A stretch of 64,000 nt of DNA from positions 2,066,046 through 2,130,045 of the forward strand of contig CM038726.1 in NCBI GenBank assembly GCA_021613375.1, written 5' to 3'. Below, piece by piece: positions 56,938-64,000 of this stretch. The position numbers and the translations under genes were made by a program. The number at the start of each line of letters is the position of its first letter. Position 1 is the first letter of the stretch. The DNA is from Megaleporinus macrocephalus (lineage: Eukaryota; Chordata; Actinopteri; Characiformes; Anostomidae). The notes beneath the pieces are model-generated. The model searched no databases and was not told the DNA's origin. It was given only the letters and a program-made list of their open reading frames with translations.

Positions 56938-59900
56938 CAGAGTGGTTAGTTTTACTGGTTTACTGTTTCAGAGTGGTTAGTTTTACTGGTTTACTGTTTC
57001 AGAGTGGTCAGTTTTATTGGTTTACTGTTTCAAAGTGGTTAGTTTTACTGGTTTACTGTTTCAGAGTGGTTAGTTTACTGGTTTACTGTTTCAGATTGTT
57101 CGGTTTTACTGGTTTGCTCTTTCAGAGTGGTTAGTTTTACTGGTTTACAGTTTCAGAGTGGTCTGTTTTTACTGGTTTACTGTTTCAGAGTGGTCAATTT
57201 TACTGGTTTACTATCTCAGAGTGGTCAGTTTTACTGTTTCAGATTGGTTAGTTTTACTGGTTTACTGTTTCAGATTGGTCAGTTTTACTGGTTTACTGTT
57301 TCAGAGTGGTTAGTATTTACTGGTTTACTGTTTCAGAGTGGTCAGTTTTTACTGGTTTACTGTTTCAGAGTGGTTAGTTTTACTGGTTTACTGTTTCAGA
57401 GTGGTCAGTTTTACTAGTTTACTGTTTCAGAGTGGTTAGTTTTACTGGTTTACTGTTTCAAAGTGGTGAGTTTTACTGGTTTACTGTTTCAGAATGGTTA
57501 GTTTTTACTGGTTTACTGTTCAGAGTGGTCAGTTTTACTAGTTTACTGTTTCAGAGTGGTCAGTTTTACTGGTTTACTGTCTCAGAGTGGTTAGTTTTAC
57601 TGGTTTACTGTTTCAGAGTGGTAAGTTTTACTGGTTTACTGTTTAACAGTGGTTAGTTTTACTGATTTACTGTTTCAGAGTGGTCAGTTTTACTGGTTTA
57701 CTGTTTCAGAGTGGTAAGTTTTACTGGTTTACTGTTTAACAGTGGTTAGTTTTACTGATTTACTGTTTCAGAGTGGTCAGTTTTACTGGTTAACTGTTTC
57801 AGAGTGGTTAGTTTTACTGGTTTACTGCTTCAAAGTGGTGAGTTTTACTGGTTTACTGCTTCAGAGTGGTCAGTTTTACTTGTGTACTGTTTCAGAGTGG
57901 TCAGTTTTACTGGTTTACTGTCTCAGAGTGATTAGTTTTACTGGTTTACTGTTTCAGAGTGGTTAGTTTTACTGGTTTACTGTTTTAGAATGGTTAGGTT
58001 TACTGTTTCAGATTGGTTAGTATTTACTGGTTTACTGTTTCAGATTGGTCAGTTTTACTGGTTTACTGTTTCAGAGTGGTTAGTATTTACTAGTTTACTG
58101 TTTCAGAGTGATCAGTTTTTACTGGTTTACTGTTTCAGAGTGGTTAGTTTTACTGGTTTACTGTTTCAAAGGGGTGAGTTTTACTGGTTTACTGCTTCAG
58201 AGTGGTCAGTTTTACTTGTGTACTGTTTCAGAGTGGTCAGTTTTACTGGTTTACTGTCTCAGAGTGATTAGTTTTACTGGTTTACTGTTTCAGAGTGGTT
58301 AGTTTTACTGGTTTACTGTTTCAGAGTGGTCAGTTTTACTGGTTTACTGTCTCCAAGTGGTTAGTTTTACTGGTTTACTGTTTCAGAGTGGTCAGGTTTA
58401 CTGGTTTACTGTTTCAGAGTGGTTAGGTTTACTGTTTCAGATTGGTTAGTTTTACTGGTCTACTGTTTCAGAGTGGTTAGTTTTACTGGTTTACTGTTTC
58501 AGAGTGATCAGTTTTACTGGTTTACTGTTTCAGAGTGATCGGTTTTTACTGGTTTACTGTTTCAGAGTGGTTAGTTTTACTGGTTTACTGTTTCAGAATG
58601 ATCGGTTTTTACTGGTTTACTGTTTCAGAGTGGTTAGTTTTACTGGTTTACTGTTTCAGAGTGGTCTGTTTTTACTGGTTTACTGTTTCAGAGTGGTCAG
58701 TTTTACTGGTTTACTATCTCAGAGTGGTTAATTTTACTGGTTTACTGTTTCAGAGTGGTCAGTTTTACTGGTTTACTGTTTCAGAGTGCTTAGTTTTACT
58801 GGTTTACTGTTTCAGAGTGGTCTGTTTTTACTGGTTACTGTTTCAGTGTGGTCAGTTTTACTGGTTTACTATCTCAGAGTGGTTAATTTTACTGGTTTAC
58901 TGTTTCAGAGTGATCAGTTTTACTGGTCTACTGTTTCAGAGTGGTTAGTTTTACTGGTTTACTGTTTCAGAGTGATCAGTTTTACTGGTTTACTGTTTCA
59001 GAGTGATCGGTTTTTACTGGTTTACTGTTTCAGAGTGGTTAGTTTTACTGGTTTACTGTTTCAGAATGATCGGTTTTTACTGGTTTACTGTTTCAGAGTG
59101 GTTAGTTTTACTGGTTTACTGTTTCAGAGTCGTCTGTTTTTTACTGGTTTACTGTTTCAGAGTGGTCAGTTTTACTGGTTTACTATCTCAGAGTGGTTAA
59201 TTTTACTGGTTTACTGTTTCAGAGTGGTTAGTTTTACTGGTTTTACTGTTTCAGAGTGGTCTGTTTTTACTGGTTACTGTTTCAGAGTGGTCAGTTTTAC
59301 TGGTTTACTCTTTCAGAGCGGTTAGTTTTACTGGTTTACTGTTTCAGAGTGGTCTGTTTTTACTGGTTACTGTTTCAGAGTGGTCAGTTTTACTGGTTTA
59401 CTCTTTCAGAGTGGTCTGTTTTTACTGGTTACTGTTTAAGAGTGGTCAGTTTTACTGGTTTACTGTTTCAGAGTGCTTAGTTTTACTGGTTTACTGTTTC
59501 AGAGTGGTCTGTTTTTACTGGTTACTGTTTCAGAGTGGTCAGTTTTACTGGTTTACTATCTCAGAGTGGTTAATTTTACTGGTTTACTGTTTCAGAGTGA
59601 TCAGTTTTACTGGTTTACTGTTTCAGATTGGTCAATTTTACTGGTTTACTGTTTCAGAGTGGTTAGTTTTTCTGGTTTACTGTTTCAGAGTGGTCAGTTT
59701 TTACTGCTTTATTGTATCAGAGTGGTCAGTTTTACTGGTTTACTGTTTCAGATTGTTCAGTTTTACTGGTTTACTCTTTCAGAGTGGTTAGTTTTACTGG
59801 TTTACTGTTTCAGAGTGGTCTGTTGTCACTGGTTACTGTTTCAGAGTGGTTAGTTTTTCTGGTTTACTATCTCAGAGTGGTTAATTTTACTGGTTTACTG

Positions 59901-60370
59901 TTTCAGAGTGATCAGTTTTACTGGTTTACTGTTTCAAATTGGTCAGTTTTACTGGTTTACTGTTTTGGAGTGGTTAGTTTTACTGGTTTACTGTTTCAGA
60001 GTGGTCAGTTTTTACTGGTTTACTGTTTCAGAGTGGTTAGTTTTACTGGTTTACTGTTTCAGGGTGGTTAGTTTTTACTGGTTTACTGTTTCAGAGTGGT
60101 CAGTTTTACTAGTTTACTGTTTCAGACTGGTCAGTTTTACTGGTTTACTGTTTCAGAGTGGTCAGTTGTACTGGTTTACTGATTTAGACTGGTCAGTTTT
60201 ACTGGTTTACTGTTTCAGAATGGTCAGTTGTACTGGTTTACTGTTTCAGACTGGTCAGTTTTACTGGTTTACTGTTTCAGAGTGGTCAGTTGTACTGGTT
60301 TACTGATTTAGACTGGTCAGTTTTACTGGTTTACTGTTTCAGAATGGTCAGTTGTTACTGGTTTACTGTT
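56938..60370 (+). repeat. 31-bp minisatellite, right part (TTTCAGAGTGGTTAG)
   Basis: About 110 units of the same repeat as 51598-53362. Block duplications are visible: GATCGGTTTTTACTGG blocks occur at 58535-58610 and again at 59005-59075, and TAACAGTGGTTAG twice at 57648 and 57738. The last units, near 60110-60360, change to CAGACTGGTCAG and GTTGTACTGG. Confidence 0.96.
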
Positions 60371-60655
60371 AACTGGACCACAGAGACGAGCAGGTCTGGA
60401 CTGACTGGCTGTATTTGAGTGGACTGGCCCTTTAAAGACTCTCTGCTGACTCTGTGGTGCGGGCAGTGTTAAATCTGGTTATCTGGTTGTTGAAGGTTCT
60501 CTGTGGTGGGCTTTGTTGTCTGGTGGTCCGGCTGCCTGCCGGTGGGATTTTCTAATAGAGGATCAGTTCCTGTCCACCACCTCTCATTACACTGTTTATA
60601 ACTACTGATCTGTAATAAAGCATCTATTACACACGCTAATGAGATCTTCTTCCTC
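60371..60655. other. Unique intron 4 sequence
   Basis: No feature recognised. Confidence 0.5.
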
Positions 60656-60817
60656 TCTTTATCTATCTCTCTCTCTCTCACTCTTCTCCTCCCTCACTAT
60701 CTCTCCATATCTGTTCTCTATTTCTCTTCTTCTCGTTCTTCTGTCTATTTTTCATTCTCTCTCTATATCCCTCTAATTTTCCTTCTTTTCCCTCTTTATT
60801 TTCTCTCTCTCTCTCTG

Positions 60818-60904
<87 letters not shown>

Positions 60905-60923
60905 GTCTCTCTCTCTCTCTCAG
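60656..60923 (+). repeat. (CT)n pyrimidine tract ending in the exon 5 acceptor
   Basis: About 270 bp almost entirely of C and T, the last 120 bp nearly pure CTCTCT. It ends with CTCTCTCTCAG directly against exon 5, so the splice acceptor's polypyrimidine tract is part of a microsatellite. Confidence 0.96.
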
Positions 60924-61068
60924 GGTTCCGGAATCTTCATGTAGACGATCAGATGACGATGATCCAGCATGCCTGGATGGGTGTGATGGTCTTCGCTCTT
61001 GGCTGGAGGTCGTACAAGAACGTCAACGCCCGGATGCTGTACTTCGCTCCGGACCTCGTCTTCAACGA
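60924..61068 (+). CDS. ar: Androgen receptor, exon 5 equivalent (LBD helices 4-5)
   Basis: 145-bp exon, the same length as human AR exon 5. The acceptor is CTCTCAG|GG; the donor GA|GTCAGT leaves the Glu codon split as in human. Entered in phase 1, it joins exon 4 to read (G)[33 protein letters not shown] and [15 protein letters not shown]. These are helices 4 and 5 and the start of the beta-turn of the ligand-binding domain. The Trp, Met and Arg equivalent to human Trp741, Met745 and Arg752 (which contacts the steroid A ring) are kept. The position equivalent to human Met749 is Leu. The motif FAPDLVFNE distinguishes AR from PR, GR and MR. The exon is enclosed by pyrimidine repeats on both sides. 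Confidence 0.97.
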
Positions 61069-62145
61069 GTCAGTGTTTCTCCTTCTCTCTGTCCCTCTGT
61101 CCCTCCTTCCCTCCATTCCTCCTTTCCTTCTCTCTGTCCCTCCTTCCCTCTATTCCTCCTTTCCTTCTCACTGTCCCTCCGTCGTCCGTCCCTCCATCCT
61201 TTATTCCCTCCATCCCTCTATTATATTTCACTTCATTCCTCTGTCCCTCCATCCCTCTGTCTCTCCTTACCTCCATCCCTCTGTCCCTCAGTCCCTCAGT
61301 CCCTCCATCCCACCGTCCCTCCTTCCCTCCATTCCTTCTTTCCTTCTTCCCTCTGTCCCTGTCTTCCATCGCACCATACTTTCTTCCCTCCATCCCTCTA
61401 TCCCATTTTCACTTCATGCCTCTGTCCCTCCATTCCTACTTCCCTCTGTGCTTCCGTGGCTCTCTCCCTCTGTTTTTTCATTCCTCCATCTTTCCTTACC
61501 TCCATCCCTCTATCCCTGTGTCCCTCTGTCCCTTCATTCCTCCATCCCTCTGTCTTTCCTTACCTCTATCACTCCATCCTTTGATCCCTCCATCACTCCA
61601 TCCTTCTTTCCCTCTGTCTCTTCATTCCTCTGTCCCTCCATTCCTTCTTCTCTCTGTCCCTCTGTCCCTCTGTCTTTCCTTACCTCTATTAGTCCATTCC
61701 TCCATCCTTTAACCCCTCCATCCTTCCTTCCCTCTGTCTCTCCATTCCTCTGTCCCTCTGTCCCTCCATTCCTTCATCTCTCTGTCCCTCTGTCCCTCCA
61801 TCCCTCTGTCTTTCCTTACCTCTATAACTCCATTCCTTTATTCTTCAATCCCTCCATCCTTCCTTCCCTCCGTCTCTCCATTCCTCTGTCCCTGTGTCCC
61901 TCCATCCTTCAGTCTCTCCATCCCTCTGTCCCTTCTTCCTACCGTCCCATTGTCCCTCCACCCCTCTGTTCCTCAGTCCCACTGTATCTCCATCTTCCGT
62001 CCCTCCATCCTTTCTTCCCTCCATCCTTCCGTCCCTCCATCCCTCTGTTCTTCCTTCCCTCCGTCTCTCCATTCCTCTGTCCCTCCAACCCTCTGTCCTT
62101 GCTTCCCTCCATCTTCTATCCCTCCATCCTTTCTTCCCCAACTTT
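61069..62145 (+). repeat. Pyrimidine-rich minisatellite at the start of intron 5 (CCCTCCATCCCTCTGT)
   Basis: About 1.1 kb of TCCCTCCATCCCTCTGTC and TTCCTCCATT-type units, starting within about 10 bases of the exon 5 donor. It is free of stops in the AR reading frame and in other frames. Confidence 0.95.
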
Positions 62146-62907
62146 CAGCCCACTGTGTCATTTGAATGTGCGACAGTGTTGACTTTCCTGTAGCACGAAA
62201 AAAGTATTACTGACCTTCAGGACTTTCGGAGTGTATGCAAAACAAACCCCATCAGCTTTGGGACGTGTTCGCCTCGGGGGGGCAACAGGGGCATTTTTTT
62301 CAAAATGGCATTCATTCTCGTCCCATAAAGGAAAACAGCCGAGGTCCAGTTCTGGCGCTGTGTTATCAATGTGGCGGCCCTCACATCCCCGAGCTGAGGG
62401 GCTCGTTTATATATCAGCCAGCGAGAGCAGCGTTGAGGTCAAGAAATCAAATGTACACGGTGTACAGAGTCCGGGTTTATAGATGCAGAGTCTGGAACCA
62501 TCTACATTCTATCTAGGTTGCTTAACACCTTGGCCTTGTGATGTGGAGCAGTTAGCATGAAGCTAACCGGCTAAGCCTGAGGAGCACCAAACACGTGTTG
62601 GGCGGAGCGCGGATGTGTTTTTTGGCTGAACCGTCGCTATAGTGAAGCATTTATCTCTGATATTTGTACCTCCTGGACAATAACAGTGGAAAGAGTCCTG
62701 CCAACCGCATAACCTTCTCTCTCTTTTGATCTCCCTCCATCCTCTTGTCCCCCTTCCCGCCTCCTTTATTTCCTGCTCCCCCGTATCTCCATCCGTCTGT
62801 CAAGTCGGCCCATTGGGAGTTCCGCTCTTCTCCGTCTCTTCGCCGCAGTCTATAAACTCATCAGCCTCCCTTATGTAGTTTTCCACATCTTTACAACTTC
62901 CTTACCT

Positions 62908-62957
<50 letters not shown>

Positions 62958-63056
62958 CGCACATCTTTTGAATCTCCGAGCACAATGGTCCGGCAGGGTT
63001 GGGTCCAAGTTCATTTCTTCATTACTGTTGTCTTATTAAGATGTGCAAGAGTTTTC

Positions 63057-63087
<31 letters not shown>

Positions 63088-63419
63088 CTCTCTCTCTCGC
63101 ACACATAATTCCCCGGAGGAGATTGGATTTTTTCGCTCCCACACGCTCTCAATGGCCTCCTCCTCCTGCCGCTGATGGAGCGGGAGAGATGATGTCTTTT
63201 GGAGAAATGCATCTGCTCCTCTCTTCAAGCTCTGCTATTGTGCCGCACTACAAGGACTTGGAAAAATGGGGGGTGGGGGGGGGGTGGGGGGGCGCTATTT
63301 CGGAAGCCGGACTCATTGAGCGCTCGCTAGTGTATCAGCCTCGACTGGCGGCGCTTCATTTTGCACCTACTTTGGAGAAAAGAAATCCAATTTGCCGAGT
63401 AATTTCATTTAGATACTTT
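62146..63419. other. Intron 5 sequence with two (CT)n tracts and a G-run
   Basis: (CT)n at about 62911-62956 and 63055-63098. A near-continuous G stretch at 63268-63292 (runs of 6, 10 and 7 G separated by single T) has G-quadruplex potential. No exon 6 of ar and no other gene recognised. Confidence 0.55.
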
Positions 63420-64000
63420 CTCACATAATTAAGCTGTTGGAGGAGTAACGTAGTTCTTACTGTACAAGTAATGAAGCTCTTATTATATGAGTAACATAGT
63501 TCTTACTATACAAGTAATGAAGCTCTTATTATATAAGTAACATAGTTCTTACTATACAAGTAATGAAGCTCTTATTATATTAGAAATATAGTTCTTACTG
63601 TACAAGTAGTGAAGCTCTTATTATATGAGTAACATAGTTCTTACTATACAAGTAATGAAGCTCTTATATTAGAAACATAGTTCTTACTATACAAGTAATG
63701 AAGCTCTTATTATATTAGAAACATAGTTCTTACTATACAAGTAATGAAGCTCTTATTATATAAGTAACATAGTTCTTACTATACAAGTAATGAAGCTCTT
63801 GTTATATGAGTAACATAGTTCTTACTATACAAGTAATGAAGCTCTTATTATATAAGTAACATAGTTCTTACTATACAAGTAATGAAGCTCTTATTATATG
63901 AGTAACAGTTCTTACTATACAAGTAATGAAGCTCTTATTATATGAGCAACATAGTTCTTACTATACAAGTAATGAAGCTCTTATTATATAAGTAACATAG
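63420..64000. repeat. About 45-bp minisatellite running off the right edge
   Basis: About 13 units with 'ACATAGTTCTTACTATACAA' followed by GTAATGAAGCTCTTATTATA. The units are very uniform. The array continues beyond 64000. Confidence 0.95.

Noticed and set aside
51598..60370. Long + strand frames with repeated Phe/Tyr/Trp/Leu/Val peptides resembling membrane proteins
   Set aside because: They are the 31-bp minisatellite read in its three stop-free frames. 31 is not a multiple of three, so all frames cycle through the same peptide.
60999..62193. Ser/Pro/Leu-rich frames and their minus-strand Gly/Arg/Glu-rich shadows after exon 5
   Set aside because: Pyrimidine minisatellite of intron 5. Only the frame continuous with AR is worth noting, and that only as a retained-intron possibility.

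Overview
This window is intronic DNA from a teleost fish, most likely an otophysan (catfish/characin-type) given dispersed repeats I recognise from memory. The only host gene I can support is the androgen receptor (ar), on the + strand. Two consecutive ligand-binding-domain exons are present with clean splice junctions: the exon equivalent to human AR exon 4 (43040-43336) and the one equivalent to exon 5 (60924-61068). Sequence left of 43040 is taken as intron 3, the 17.6 kb between the exons as intron 4, and sequence after 61068 as intron 5. No DNA-binding-domain exon and no exon 6 was seen.

The rest is extraordinarily rich in tandem repeats. By summing array lengths I estimate about 35 kb of the 64 kb. 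In order they are: a 20-bp array (860-1095); a 25-bp 'ACTACCAGTCAAACG' array (1725-3752), which recurs at 23062-27267 and 28740-31038; a 'CACTGCCCCCTAGTG' array (4955-5865), which recurs at 17815-18480; a 25-bp 'GTAAATGTAGGAGTTAG' array (8764-10555); a 20-bp array built on the head of a tRNA-derived SINE (11216-11757 and 14714-15975); ATCT, GA and AT tracts (19.0-22.4 kb); a CCAAT-bearing array (33.6-35.0 kb); a 4-kb TTA/GTA trinucleotide field (38.7-42.6 kb); a 4.5-kb AT-rich array (45.2-49.75 kb); a 31-bp array (51.6-53.4 and 56.9-60.4 kb); and pyrimidine tracts on both sides of ar exon 5.

Four non-LTR retrotransposons (LINEs) are present. Every one lies inside or directly against a minisatellite: a minus-strand 5' part with an uninterrupted 284-codon reading frame at the left edge (1-852); a decayed LINE-2 (11757-14713); a 5'-truncated Rex1/Babar-like copy on the minus strand (27268-28740); and a nearly full-length Rex1/Babar-like copy (53363-56937) with an intact 687-residue reverse-transcriptase frame but frameshifts upstream. 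Several minisatellites appear to be amplified pieces of transposable elements (SINE head, SINE internal GT tract, and perhaps a Tc1/mariner terminus). A 68-bp perfect inverted repeat with an 11-nt spacer (36907-37053), nested in a larger inverted repeat, lies in intron 3 and is unlike anything else in the window.
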